From Gavia stellata (taxonomy: Eukaryota; Chordata; Aves; Gaviiformes; Gaviidae): 64,000 nt of DNA. The position numbers and the translations under genes were made by a program. The DNA is taken from contig NC_082597.1 of the NCBI RefSeq assembly GCF_030936135.1, forward strand, positions 76,242,495 to 76,306,494, read 5' to 3'. Shown here piece after piece: positions 10,166-24,300 of this stretch. Under the pieces are notes generated by a model. It worked only from the letters and a program-made list of their open reading frames with translations, was not told the origin of the DNA and made no database searches. The stretch's first letter is position 1, and every line of letters starts with the position of its first letter.

Positions 10166-13100
10166 TCTTCATGATTAAAGCAAGGTATTGAATCTGAAAT
10201 GAGCCTTGTTAGTAACACATAAGAAAAAGATGACATAATTTTGCGATTTACTCAGCTTATTTTTATACTTTAAGGCAGACCAATTTCTAGTGCTTTTATT
10301 GATGTGGCTATATAGCAAAAGAAAAAATCCGCTATAAAATCTTTTTCTCTTGGAAAACTAACAATCTCTTTCACAGAGGTAGTTATTCATCTTTCAGATG
10401 AACCACTGGAACTGTTTACTACTACGGAGGAACAGTAAGAATAAACAAAAAGCAGTCCACTGGGCTTTGATTTTTGGATCAAAACATTTTGGTACAGAGA
10501 GGATGTGACAGTTTTTTCTTGAAGATTAAAAAAGTCTGTTTGACTTGGTTCAAGCTCTGGGTTCCTTTCTCTGTGATGTGTAGATGAGAATGGCAGTGGA
10601 TTACATTCATAAGCTGACAATGTAATGTTTTCTCCACTTGCCCATGATTTCTCAGAAGAGAAACTTGTTTTCAATATCATAAATTCTATGTTTTAAGACA
10701 GGTAATAAATGTCAAGCTAAGTCATAAATACATGGTGCAGCTATTCAACTGAAGTAAAACTGAAGGGCAGCTTGAAACTGAATTGGGCTGTTCTGTACAA
10801 CTGAAAGCTTTAAATAGCTTTGGCTTTTTAACAAATATATTAGATTAGAAGATTATGTTAAAACACAGAACTAATAGCACTGTTTTCATGCAGAATTATG
10901 TTTACTAGGATCCTTTTGTAGATAACCCAAAATAAGATTTACATTGGCTTAGGAAGTTTTCAGTTTTAGTGGGTAAACATTAAGCTCTAAAAGCTGATTA
11001 AGAAAAGTTCTAAATCTCCTATTTGAGTGTAAAACATGCACTTGTTCTTTGTGCAGATACTGATGTCTGAGATGACAGGTGGTTAAATGGGCTAGCAGAA
11101 CACAGTAGTGCTGGTCACAGTATGACACATTGTGTACAGTGATAGTGGGAAGATGAGACAGGAGAACAGAAGAAATCTTAGGCTGGAAGTGAAGGAACAT
11201 GGTAGAGGAGTAAGTTTTAACCTTAGACAACGTCTTTACCAGCCTTTTCAACATCAGGCTGTTGGTAACACTTAAATTCTGGAAGCAGCATCAAGTGACA
11301 CACTACCACCAGAGAACAAAAAGGAGAAAAAGCAACAAGAAGCAGCAGGCACACCATTCAGCTGCAGGTATCCAAAAGCTGCCAGCTGTCTGCATGGTTA
11401 TCACAGAAGGCATCTTTTCAGAGGGATTCATTTAACTCGGTGTGCAAACAAAACCATCTCATTGTCCTAGAAGAACCTACATGCTCTCCCGCACATATCC
11501 CCAAGCCAGCACCAACAAATGCCTGCTGTTACTACTGAAAGAGCAGAACAGTAGATTCTATGTCATGTCAGAGGACCTCTTGCTAAACTTACACTTCCAG
11601 AACACCCAGGTGTGCTGGGAGAACCATGCGCAGCAGAGAGCTGGTTTATATCACATGCACATACCTGGTAGAGGTGTCAGTCACATTCAGCCTCACCTTT
11701 TACCCGTCCTACTTCTTTCATTTGCACCACAATTGAATTTCATACTGGTGACAGTAGAGCAGACTAATTTAAACAAAATTGTTTAGCTTCCACATATCAA
11801 AGTGTGCTGCAAAATAAAACAGATTCTACTTCAACAACTGTATGGGAAAAGGTACCGATATTCTTGCCACCTGCAACCACCTCCCTTCCCCAGACATGTT
11901 CTGATGCAGGAGCATGCCTGCTGGGAGCCAGTGTGGCCACACCTTTGCAGAGAACATCATTATTTCCTAAGTTCAGAAAAAACCCTCCTCTTACATCTAG
12001 AAGAAGATAACCTCAAGCAACTGCTTAACATGGAGGGAAGTATTTCATAATCCCAGCCTTGAAAAAAGTACGTGCTAGCAACACTTCTCAGCCACAAGCT
12101 AGAGGACAGTGGCACAAGGGAAACAAGCAGAACTCCAACTGCAGTCCCTTTCTGTTCCCGCAAGGTAAAGTTTTCCTTTTTTTTTTATAGAATGGCAGAT
12201 GAATAATTTCCCTACAATGTTCTCACCACCAAAAACACCTTAAGAAATACATTTGAGAATGGCTATTTCAGCAGGGAAAAACATTAGGTACATTTTTGAA
12301 AATTCAATTGTTGGAAGCTCAACCAATACAAACACTGATGGATGCGGGGTGATCAGCGTCTTTGGTTTTCCAATACTATGCTCAGGAACATAGCAAATGG
12401 TTTTTAAAATTAATCATCATATGCAATTCATTAAATTACTGGCTAGGCAAACAGCAGCTGCCTCCTACAATACATACTATCTGTGCTTTTTTACTTCCTG
12501 CATGTGACTTTTCTCCCCCCAGAGCATTCATGATAAAAAAATGAATCCAGCTTGTTTTGAGCACATTAGATGTTTTGTTGTTACACCAGAAGGCACTAAG
12601 GATAACGTGGAAAAATTGCAAAAGGTGCTTTTTTGGACAAGGTAGACTTGTGAAGACCCTGTTCTGAAGCAGGTAGGTAAGTTGTACAGAACCATTTTTT
12701 CCTCCCACTCCCTCTCACCCCCAAAATGAGCTCATTTATTGCTCTGTTTTGAAGTTGTCTTCCCCCAGCATGCATGAAAGTATAAAGCCTTACATGGTCA
12801 GACAGGAGGCAGCTGTCTGCTTATAGCTATGTGCTAGCAGACAAGGTCTAAGATAAATAAAAAAATACTGTAAACAATAAGCATCTGTCTGAACAACAAG
12901 AATTGTATTGGAGCTATTGTTTCTGAAGAAAACTGAAACATCAAAGCCTATTAGTCAAAGATGGGGGAGGGGACAACCTAATCAGATGAATATTGACAAA
13001 ATTCAAATAAATAGGCAGGGATATAGCAATGCATCTCAGCTGCTGAGTTAGAACACATTGACCTAACACTTACAATACTTATCTGTACAATATTTACTTA

Positions 13101-16060
13101 CCAAAGGTTCAATGCTTCCTATTCTGACTATTCACTGGATAAACCAACCAGAACCCAAAGTTGTAATAAATCCCACACAAGTACCATTGCAAAGGTCATG
13201 TGCAAACCTACAGCTTGCTGCTGCCAGTTTCAGGCAGAGAGAAGAAAAGCTCAGACGCTTAGTGAAACATGTGCATTTTAAAATGGGACATATTTGTTTC
13301 TCAGGAAGGGCTTCCTGTTCTTTGGAAGCATTTTCAGATATGGGACAGTTCTAGGCTAGGACAGAATGAAAGCTGGAGAGCCTCGCTGGGGTGGGAAGTG
13401 TCAGTGAAAACTTACAAAAGGAAGGCTTTGGGAAAGGCCATTTTTGCGCATATTCCAAGTTAGAGTAAAAGACAGATACAGGGGGGACCAAATAAATCCT
13501 TTAAGCCTCACTATTTCTTTTGCTATTGCAAAGAAAAGCAAAGGCTGGGTAAGGGTAACTCAGCACTAGTTAGGGTTGCAGGAATAAAGATGTAGTGGAT
13601 GAGCAATAGCTACATGATCTGCAATGCTGAAGGATGACTTCAACCCAGCCTGCTGCCTGGACACTACAAGCCAAAACATACACCTTGCACTGCAGGGTTA
13701 GGAGCAGGAGTGGGCTAACCTAGTCCCCTAAAAATTAAAGAAAGAGGTAAAAAATATATTAGGGCCTATTTAAGGAGATCTGACAGAGGGATAGAATGTT
13801 TTCTTTGTGATCATCTCCCCAGGAGCTCCAGAGCTGACAAGCTCACCCAGAAGAAGCAGAACACAGCTCAGCCCTAGAGCAGCAGGGAGGAATGGACCTC
13901 ACATTGGACATAGAAGAGACCAGAGTGAAGACAAAGGGTCCCATTCTTCCCTCTGCAACACACAGCACTTGAACAGGCAAACTGTAAAACACTTTCTCTC
14001 CTGCCCAAACCCAATGCCACCAGATGTCACTGTGCTGGCTGAGCTTCATGACTGCCCTGCTAGGAGTATCAGCAGTTTTACCTACCTGTTAGCCAAGTTC
14101 AGTCCTTAGCCTTTAATTAAAAATAAAAACACCCTCCTGAAGCATTACTGATGTTTGTGCCATATAACAACAGGATTTTGGTCCTCAAGCAGTTTTAAAC
14201 TAAGTATTGCTTTACCCTCTGTTTCACTATCCAGTTGCTTGGGACTGTTTCATACAGTTTTGGCAATGCGTAAGTGCCTCAGAGACAGGAAAACAAAACA
14301 GCTTGAAAGCAAGCTGCCGAACAAGCCAGAACATGTTAAGTCTCTCTCTGACAGCAGTCCCCTGAAAGATGTCAGCCAGTTAGTGTATCCACAGGACTGA
14401 GTATGTTTCAGATTGGCACTCTACAATGTTCTCATTCTGCTCAAGTTTCTCAAAGCCAGGCTCACAGCCACAAATGGCAAGGTATTAAACAAAGCCAAAA
14501 TTTTCTCAGAAGTCTCTATCATGGGTTTTATGTAATATCCAGCAGCTGAGCCCCCAGAATGGTTCTGAGCACTTCATTACCTGATGAACACAACATATTT
14601 CTACCAAGCAGTTGAGAAGATCAGAGAACAGTAACTAATACATTTTCTTCTTACAAAGCACCAGCAGCATGGACTATTAAATTGGAAGATCTACACCACA
14701 CCATTCATCCCAGTAAGAAAACCCACTTGCATAGGATACCTAATGGCAGAGATGACAAAGGAACATTTATTTTATGGGCCCCTTCTATAATGTCTCATAA
14801 CCTGCTTCCAAATCAAAACACAAAGCTTAGGAGAGGGGAGAGTTTGTCTTATTCCCCTCCAAAGTACACCTATGGAAAGCATGATTTGTTCCCGTTTTCA
14901 GTCATGCTTTCTGAACCTTTGGGGAAGCAGGGAGGCAAGCTGCCTTACATGTAGCACTCCACGAAGCAGCAGTCAGGCTGGCTCTGTGTTTTTAAAGTGA
15001 GAAAGGAGACAAGAACAAAGAAAAATCTGTTTCTTTGATAAGATCAGTGTCCGAGTTCCCTTGCTTATTTAACTGCTAGGAGAAGTTAGCATGGGTGTGA
15101 GAGTGAGGGGAAGAGGAAGAAAGTTTCTCCTGCAGATTTGAGGCAGGACTGGAACACACACAGACCTATGAAAGCTCTACAAGCAGCTGAGACAAATACC
15201 ATGATATGATCATTGCAGCATTATCACAGCGCAGCAAAGACTGCAGAAAACTTAGTGAAAGAAGTGTACTGGAGCCATCATCATAGGACAATTCTCTACA
15301 GCAGCAGGAAGTAGATCATCATCATAGTCCAGAAAGCTTCAGCTTCTATGAAGCTTCAAAACACTTGATTTTACAGGGGAATCCACTACCTACAAGAACA
15401 GTTTAGATTCCCCAGGAGCATCAGATAGCATTATTTTATGCTAGCAAAACTGCAAGGTAGTACAGCTCATACAGCAAGGCAGTAAATGCTTCCAATGAGA
15501 TATTCTGCAGTCAGAACAGAGACATATCAGGGTAGGATCCAGTTCTTTTTTTGCATTTGCAAAAAAAAAAAATCAGTTAGTGTATTCTGATTTTTATCCC
15601 TGTTACTCACTATGGCTTACAGAATGCAGAAGAAAACTCCCATACCATCTCTTAGCAATATTAAAAATACAAAATCTCCAAGTCAGGATCTCAGAAAGAG
15701 AGTTCAAAGCCCAGTTCTGCCACAGACTTCCCACCTGATCTTGCAGACTAGTTTCCAGTCAAGAAGTGGATGACAAACATCCCTTTGTTCTGCAGAACCT
15801 CATCTGACAAAGCTATAAAAACCCCCTCTTCGGACCACACGCTTCCTCACTGGTTTCATACAGAACATAACCACGTGCTCAGCCTCTGGGTGTCACTGTA
15901 ACTACAGCAAGTCCTTACTACAGGTCAGCTAAGCTCCCCCCTACCTCATCCCTTGAGGGGCCAAGAAATTTTTCAAAACAAGCTACCCCTACAATACCAA
16001 AGGCAGAAGCTAAGTTCTAAAAGCATCATTGAAGTCAAAGAGACCCCTTTAGTTCCAGCA
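10166..16060. other. Intergenic tail-to-tail gap between FGFR1OP2 and TM7SF3
   Basis: About 5.9 kb with no recognised gene, RNA or transposon. It contains two minus-strand open frames of about 100 codons (10387-10680 and 10949-11254), noted as weak candidates in the findings. Further TTTATT hexamers near 12734 and 14767 (AATAAA on the minus strand) could serve longer TM7SF3 3' ends, so the border with that gene is not fixed. Confidence 0.6.
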
Positions 16061-18104
16061 TTCTTTCAAAAGACATCTTTATTGTAAAATATATAGAAAA
16101 TTAGAGTTAAACTTGTTTTTTCCACAATGTTAATCACAGCAGTTATTAAAAAACAAGGTAAACATGTTTAAGAGCATTTATATACCAAATAAGTGTTTGC
16201 TACTTGCCATCGAATATGGCAAAGACATGCTCAGTATCAGCACTAAGGGCAGTCAGCAAGCATCAGTCTGCCAGAGGCCAGGGAAAGAGCTCCTCATTCA
16301 CCCCCACATGCCACCCAACAGCACAGTGAAGCAAGACCCAAACTGCAGGATCTCAGCCTTGCTCTGCTGTTTGAGGCAGATGTTCCAGCTCCAAACAATC
16401 ATGGGATTTGTCTCCCTAAACATCAGCTGAGTCACCTCAGATACTATGTCATTAAGCTTTCACTCAAAGAAAAGTGGCCAGTAAGTAGAGTCATTTTAAA
16501 TTAATTAATTCCTTCCTATTACCAGGGTGGGGTGTTTCAGCTTTCAACTAAGTTCCCAGATACAGTTCTTTCGCCAATTTCCTTACAAAGAGTTATTTCT
16601 TACATACTCACTACCAAGAATTTAAAGTGGTGGCCGAGAACTTAAGTTTCCAACACTAGGGTATTCACTCATGGTGGTTCCATTCAGGTAGCAGAACAGC
16701 CACTCACCTTCAGACAGGAAGGACTATGCACTTTGCTGCCCGCACTAAAGGTACAAAGATAGTGAGACTAAGAAAGAAGAGCCACCTTAACCTGTATCAA
16801 GATAGAGGACGGAAGACTTAAACTATCCTTTAATGCATTACAGATCACCATGTAAACACTGAACATGAAGACCAGGAGCGGGCGTGGGGGGCAAGGGCAG
16901 GTAAAACCAAGGACAGCCTCAGGACTGCGTGTGCATTTATGTGAGCCAAACCCACAAAGCTCCAGTTTGCATTTTGAAAATGGCTGTTTGTTTTGTTTTT
17001 AAGGAATTGAATAAAGCCACCACACAAGATTGCAATCCACTGAACACAGGAGCGGTCCCTTATCTGTTTTACTGCCTTCTGCTTTGGGCAGGTGCAATCC
17101 AAATTGGCAAGGAACACATTCAGTCAGCAAGGATCCTGGTCAGAATTTTTTCAGCTGGATGCTGTTTTCACCCCTTAAAGGCAAAATTAAGAGATATATT
17201 GATTAAAAATAAAAATAGTTAGTGTTTCAACCAATTCCAGGAAAAAACTGCCATTGGCTACAAAGAGCTTAATTAGTTTTTTCTTTTATGACAGCACCAT
17301 CAAAAAAGAGATTATACCAGAGCAGAAACAAGTCACAGGCTGTTCAGAAAGCAAACAAGGAGGCAAACCTCTTGTGTTCTCTTAGCAGTCATCTCTGCCC
17401 AGAGACCAGATGACCAGCTTGCTACAGAACCATCCAAAAGCGAGGGAGAAAGTCTTCTTGTCTCAGATAAGGTTCACTTCCTGAGCCCCAGTGTGCACAC
17501 TTACAACAGTTAATTCAGTGCAGTTTAAATTCAAGTCACTTAGTTTAGCTTGCAAGGTTTAGTAATACTTCTTGGAAACAATTGCGTCCACAGCCACACA
17601 TTTTGTACCTATATTAGAAGGTGATACTTCAGTTCCTGCTAGAAGAACTCCTCTGTGTATGGTTCTTATCACTCATCCCTCACAATTTGACAGACTGCAC
17701 ACCTTCAGGAGTAAGTCAGGCAATATTTCAGCAGTGGTTTCCACACTGCAAGGAAGAACCAGCATTGTACAGGTTGCTTTCTAAGGGCTGTTTTACACTT
17801 CACATATCTAAACGTCAGACTAGATGACCACAAGATAAATACCTGTACTTGGCCATTAGTACAAGATTCTGCAGCTAGACATATGCATGTTACAGCAGGC
17901 TGAGTGAGCCATTGAGGAAAGAGTCACAAAACAGCATGTAGTGTACCAGACAGATAACTTTTCTTCCAGGTTGGGCAAATATGATCCTCTTAAGCAGGAC
18001 AAGTCAGTAGTGGCAAATTCTGCACCACTGGCTGGTTTGCTGGTGATCACTCATCTCACCATTCCCAGATTCTTCCTATCTATTCCTACCAGTTATTTGG
18101 CAGG
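16060..18104 (-). other. TM7SF3: TM7SF3 3' UTR (approximate)
   Basis: A continuous stretch between the stop codon at 18105-18107 and the minus-strand poly(A) signal at 16078-16083. No reading frame or repeat in it has support. Confidence 0.55.
16078..16083 (-). terminator. TM7SF3: Poly(A) signal of TM7SF3
   Basis: The plus strand reads TTTATT, so AATAAA on the minus strand, about 2.0 kb after the TM7SF3 stop codon. This makes it a plausible transcript end; usage is inferred. Confidence 0.55.
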
Positions 18105-18367
18105 TTACAGAAGCAATGGAGTTCTTTCCCCAGCTGGCTGCTCCTTCTGAAAAAACTCTTTGATATGCAGTAGCTTGTTATGGATCCTCTCTCTTAGGGG
18201 AGGAATATGATGGCTAGGGTCTAAGACATTGGTGCTTCTGCGCTCCTTTTCCCGCTTCCAGGTGAGATAGGGGTGCGGTGGGAAGGGCACTTCACATCTC
18301 TCTCGGCGAAGCTGCACAGTTACTCCACTGAGGGCCAGCATTGTCCACACTGACAGGATAATGAAGT
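18105..18367 (-). CDS. TM7SF3: TM7SF3 coding exon 12 with stop (membrane segment 7 and tail)
   Basis: Acceptor at 18368-18369, stop TAA at 18105-18107. It encodes DFIILSVWTMLALSGVTVQL (span 7) and a basic cytosolic tail of about 66 residues ending GERTPLLL. Confidence 0.96.
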
Positions 18368-21300
18368 CTGAAAAGAGAAAACAGACAGATTCCTGTATCA
18401 ATGCAGAACACTCCTCCTTTCCCCAAGCACATTCTGTCAGTTTAGCAACAGAAAGGAATGAAGTATTGTCTCTGCATCCTCACATGCCTAGAGTAAACCC
18501 ATAAAAGGCAAGAATACACATGGATTTGAGATGAGTTTGTTCAGTCACCATATTAGGCCTTTTGACTGCCCACTCTGCAAACTCATCAGCAAGGTGGCAG
18601 TTTGAGCCCAAGAAGCACCTTTCACAAGGGTCTTTGTCACATAACACCTGCTGGAAGGTTGGTACCTTTGAGTCTACTCAGTATTTCTTTTGGAGGACTA
18701 GAATTTATCATCTGGGTGTTAAATCTCACACTGTACTTACTGTGTTCTCCTTTCTTTCCTTCCTACCCTCTCAATACCCACTGTTTACAATGGAACCAAA
18801 GAGGCAGTGGTTTCACAAATAAGCATTTCATACTAGTTCTTGAAAAAAGTCTTAAGAGCAGTACTCACCATTTGTCTGAAAAGGCACATTGGTGTAAGCT
18901 CTGCTGAAGTAATCATTGAGGACCCTTCTGAGCAGGTCTAAGGTGATGTAAGCAAGACTTGTGTAGACATAACAAGCAATAGCTAGGACCACTGCATAAG
19001 AGCCTACTATTCCAGAGGCCAGTATGTTCAGCTAAAGGGGGAGAAAAACCACAGCTTTAGGAGACTGATAAACACTTTGTTCCCCACCTCCTTAAGGCAG
19101 TATTTCGTATCAGTTCTTCTATGGCTGCACATAACAGGATGTTTGGACAACAGGTAAGACAGCAGAAGTCAACTAAATGCAAGTGTTAGCAGATGCTATC
19201 TGCAACATGGCAGAGAGTCATTCCTTTGCTTATGACCATTTAGCAAAAGTAGGGTTGAACAGGAACTCCCTAGAGCTGGTCCTGTGCTGGGCTTCATGAA
19301 GCTGTGGTAAGCCTTCTATATATATATATCCCACAGGACTACATTTCGCATTAAGTAGTCTGACACCCCCTCCTCCTGAGGTGGCCGCGCAGATTACTTA
19401 CAATTCTTGGACAGCCAACAAAAAGCACTGGAATCATCAAGGCTACAGAAGAAAAGGTCACCCAGAACACAACATCATCACGGAAGACCCTGTAGTCTCC
19501 TGCAAAGACACCATATTCCAGGCATAATTTACTAGTTAGCAAAACATTTCCTTTTTTGTAAGTGGTTGGGAGTAAGCTTTTTCCCCAAAGATTCTGTGCA
19601 TTTAGAAATCCAGAGTACAGTATGGAAAAGCTCAGCTTTTGAGCTCAAATGCCGATTAAGATGCATTGTAACACAGCTACTCAAAACAAGAACAGAAAAA
19701 GACTGTCCCTGTTGAGTATAGGTCCCGTACTCTAAGTTGGGACAGCAGATCTTGTCCATGAAACAAAGATTTTTGATGAGGTATACATTACTCATCTGCT
19801 AAGAATGAAAAGTACCAGAGTACTTCTGCCCAATAAGAAGTCTTTTTATTGCCTATATAGGTTTATAATCAATAAACCTGCATCTATGTATGTTTGACTC
19901 TAGAATATGGTGCAAGTACAGCCATCACCACAACACAAGGCAACAAACTCTTTCAGCTTTAGAAAGAGTAATTAAGTCACCCAAACACTACTTTGTTCCC
20001 GCTGCTTTCTAAGGCCTGTCAATTAAACAGAGGGGACAAGCTGACCCCCAGCTGAGTCACTGTTTTACTTTACTGAAAAGCAACCAGGGACTGCATGGAT
20101 TGTCACAGAATTGTGGCTTGAGTCAAACACAGGTGACTGGAGAACGAAAAACTGTCCCACCAAGGGATCTTAAGTAGAAGAGTTTTGCAATTTAAAATTA
20201 CAATAGAGAGCAGTGTGGCTGATGCTCTGATGTCCCAGAGGGATTCCAGCTCAGCAGCCTTGCTTGCTTTTAAGTGATTTGTCCATTGTTTCTCTCTTAG
20301 CAAAGACATTCTAAAGACCCTGATGATGTCAATCCAGCTGCAAATACAAGTTTGACTCTTACAGTGTAGTGCTCCTAGAGCCTTGCACTGTAGTGTGGTG
20401 AAAGGCAACAGCAATAGCTCCTCTTAATCCATGATGCCTTTATCCCTGAGGCCTCCAAGTTAGACCGCAGATTTTCTACTGTGAGTTGTTCTGGATAGAG
20501 AACAAGACAGACAGCAAGTGCTTGCCTGGAGCAGAGCTGGTGTCACAGACTGCTGAGATGGCAAACAGCTTAGGTAGGAAGAGCCTCAGCAAGTTATCTG
20601 CAGTTTCCTTTTCCCACCAGAGCAGATTCCCGAAGTAGTTTTAATTACAGCACACCTGAAAGAAGGCTTCAGGTACATCCCTATTCCTCCCAAGACTGGA
20701 AAGTGTTATATTTAACTTTCCCTAAGATAAACTAGATAGTGGCACTCATCTTAGAGCCTTGTAGCATCCCTGTAATACAGCAGGAACACATCACTCAATA
20801 GCCAGCACTCTGCTGCAGAGTATTTCAGTGCATACCTAGTGGAGTAAAGAAGACTGTCGATGAAAAGAGAAATCCCAGTACAAGTCCAATAATAAACATA
20901 CAGAGTAGGACAGAGCCAAATCTCCACCAGCTTGCAACCAGGAAAAGCCCTCCAATAATTCCAGCTGCTGCTGTCAAAATAAGACGCACTGAAAAAGAAA
21001 AGGGAAATTCCAATACTGAAAACTTCAGTTACTGCAGTAACATATTCAGCAGCTTTACTTACATGATTTTGTTACCTAAAGAAAACTTTCTTAAAAAAGC
21101 CGAACAAGGGTATCAGTATTTGCTTCATACATTTCACTTAAGACTTCAGCCTGCGACTGAGGATGTGCTGCTGAAAGAGCTACATAGGACTGGAACTAAA
21201 GCCTTGCTACAATGTACCTTGAGTTCCCAGGGCAGTTATGGTTCCAACCGCTAACACACATGTATCAAAAGTAACTATGAGGTAGGACAAAGACAAAAAG

Positions 21301-24300
21301 AACTAATTCTTGCTAGTCTAACAAGCAAGATGCAGACCTTCCACTCTATTTTACATAGGGAATTTGCATTTGACCTGAAACTGAGGTCCACCCATTATGA
21401 AAGAAGTAGGACGTATGTTGCAAATTTCCGGAGCTTCTATAAACCTGTATCTTCCTTGGATAGATACTTAAATTTGTATTTTATAGTTACAGCTGTTAAT
21501 TCTGCATCACTATTTGATGTTGGAAGCAATAGTTACTCTGTTGCATGTTCAGCTATTACAGTAATCAGAACTCAGTTCCAGTGTCCAGGTATCATCCTCC
21601 TATCCTTCCTAAGACTGGCCAACAACAAGCACAACTGAGATTTTACTTAAGGGATTCATAACAACAGTACTTTGGGAAGAGCATGGGGTATCCTGACACA
21701 TCTACTCACCATCATAACCAAGACCAGTTGCCCTTGTAATGAATACAAAGAAGAAGAATCCTGCAAATATGAAGCCCATGAAGAATAAGTCTAGAGAAGA
21801 AGGAAAAAAAGACTTAGTATGCTGTCACATCACGTCATATCAAGCCCACTTCAATACATCTTCAGACATCATGTTACAACAGGGAAAGAACATACCAGCA
21901 CACTGGCTGAGAAACACAAAAGGAAAGCCAGACAACACTTTGCTCTGGTAAGGGGTGTCCTCAAGCACTTCAAATAGTCAAAAAATTACATATTTATTGA
22001 CCAGCATGCACCCTAGCTCTACATTTCTGTTCTTTGCATACCAGAAACTTCTTGCTCTGCGCTTAAAATTTCTGATCCTATAAAAGCAAAGCAGTGGACC
22101 CAATTGGCATGTAATCACTATCAAGTGAATCTTAGTAATCACACCACCATTCGAAGTCACAGCAAGTTACACCTATGAAATCCCAACAAGACTTACGAGA
22201 AAAAACGCCCCAAGACTCAGTACCTGTTTTCCAGAATCTGTGTCCACAAAAGCAAGTGAAGAGACCAAGAACAGCAAGAGCAGTGAAGAATACTTTGGTA
22301 GAGAGTTTGCCTACAAGGAGAAAGAAAGGGTTACTAAAGCATTCCACATAGTAGTCCCAACGATGAGACTAAGGTAAGGTCAGGTTGCTGCCACTCCTTC
22401 AGACACACCATGTGAGCAGATCTGCAATGTCTGAACTAACAGTTATCTTGATAGGATCACCAACAGAATACTGAAGTAGTTCCAGCCTGATTCAGAAATC
22501 AAGAGCTTCCTCCTTATTCAAAAGGCTGAAGTTCCTGTAACAATAGTTTAGTAGCTGTAACTTGCTGTTTATAACACTGCTACAGCTTTACTTGAAAATT
22601 CTCTGCTCAGCTTTAAAAAAATAAAAATCAATTATCTATAAAAGTCAGTGCTACAGGATTAGTTTCCCAGGCAGCAGCTATGGTCTATCACTGTAGCCTT
22701 CACCATTGTCTCCCTTTAATATACTCTCCATGTGGCAGAAAGAACCAGCAGCATCCCAGTATCACTCACCTCTGTCTCCTAGGCAAAATTCTCACTGGTA
22801 TTCAAGCTATTTGAAACAAGTAAACCACATTTTCCTAGTTCTCTGAATTAGAGAAAAGGGGGTTAGCCTAGATAATTTGTCTCATGTTGTCAAACTCAGT
22901 GTTGTCTTATGACAACAGTCACTTGTGTTACAGTATATGATAAAATAATCATGAGAACAAATCTTACTTTATGAACTATATTCTACCCATCATTCTTGGC
23001 CCTTCTGCAGTCATAACGGGAGCGGCAGCTTTGCTCTTCTTCCCGCTCAAATTCTCTCATTATACAGCTTTGTACAAAGTAGCATGGCTTTGTAGTCATT
23101 TCACTATTGCTGCCATTATCTTCATGCTTATTGCAGGTGACTATCTCCTTTTAAAATATTTGTGAGTACCAACTCCCATTAGCACCAGCAGTTAGAAAAG
23201 TCAGGCTGGACCCTAATCTAGCTCATGTTTTACTAGCTTAGTTTCACATGCAGCATCTATAGTCCTATAAGTGATTTACGATTATGTACCCAGTTCAAAT
23301 GGAGAAAGCACTACAGAGTTGAAAGCTATATATCTGCAAGCCACATATTAAACCTCCATTAAGTTAAACCTTCAATTGCTAATAGTTCTCCTTAGTCTTA
23401 TTTCATTATTCTAGAATTTCTCCCCAATCAAGAAGTAGACTCTGTCATAAAGTAACAGAATATATTTAGTGTAGAACAAAGAGCTCCTGCACACATTTAA
23501 AAAAATAAATCTGAAAAGCACCACTCAGCATGTTGGAGCACAACAAGCTTGAAATGAGTTGGCAAGGATGTACAAGTCCAACTTACTGAAAGAAGAGCAG
23601 TTATCCACCAGATCGGCAAAGCTGCAGGCATATGTATGCACAGGTACGTACGCAGCAGAAGTATTCCAAAGAGGATCCCATACTATGACATTGTAGATAA
23701 CACCTTGTCCAGGAAGCGAGGAAAAGTAGACATTGGTCTTGTCATCAGTTGTCAGCGTAAGCATCTGGAACAGTAAAGAATATTTTTAATTGCAAAGAAC
23801 TGCTTGTCACTGTTGGCATGTTGATGTGTCCATACAGCTGAGGGAATACTCAGCAGCTCAAAGATGATGATCAGCAAGAACTGCAGGCAAGAGCTTTCCT
23901 ATTCTGAACCCTCTAAGTATTACCAATTGAAGCATTAAAGGCTCACAGGACAGACTCTACTTCCTCCAACGTTATGTTTTCTGACAGGGGAGAAGATTCT
24001 CCCACTCATATGTTTTGCTCTTCCCCATTTGAGGGCAGAGTTCAGCTTCCCTGTCAGTCTATTAACCCAGGTCTGGCCTCTGAAGCAGGCAAGGCTGCCA
24101 TTCTACTCCCTAGCAAGGCCAGATAGGTCATGGCCACTGAGATTCTCCCCTCCCTGTCCCTTCCAATCTCTTTGCTAGGGGGCAGGTAATCATGCAGCAT
24201 GTTTGCTCTTGCATATCAGATATCTTTATGCCACTCCAAATGGGGCCTGTTTCTAGTCCAGTTCCACTATACTCTCCCCCCTCCTCTCTTCCTTGCATTC

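Noticed and set aside
11442-12050. Plus-strand frames of 82 to 114 codons between FGFR1OP2 and TM7SF3
   Set aside because: Overlapping frames of similar length, no domain and no splice structure. They look like chance frames.
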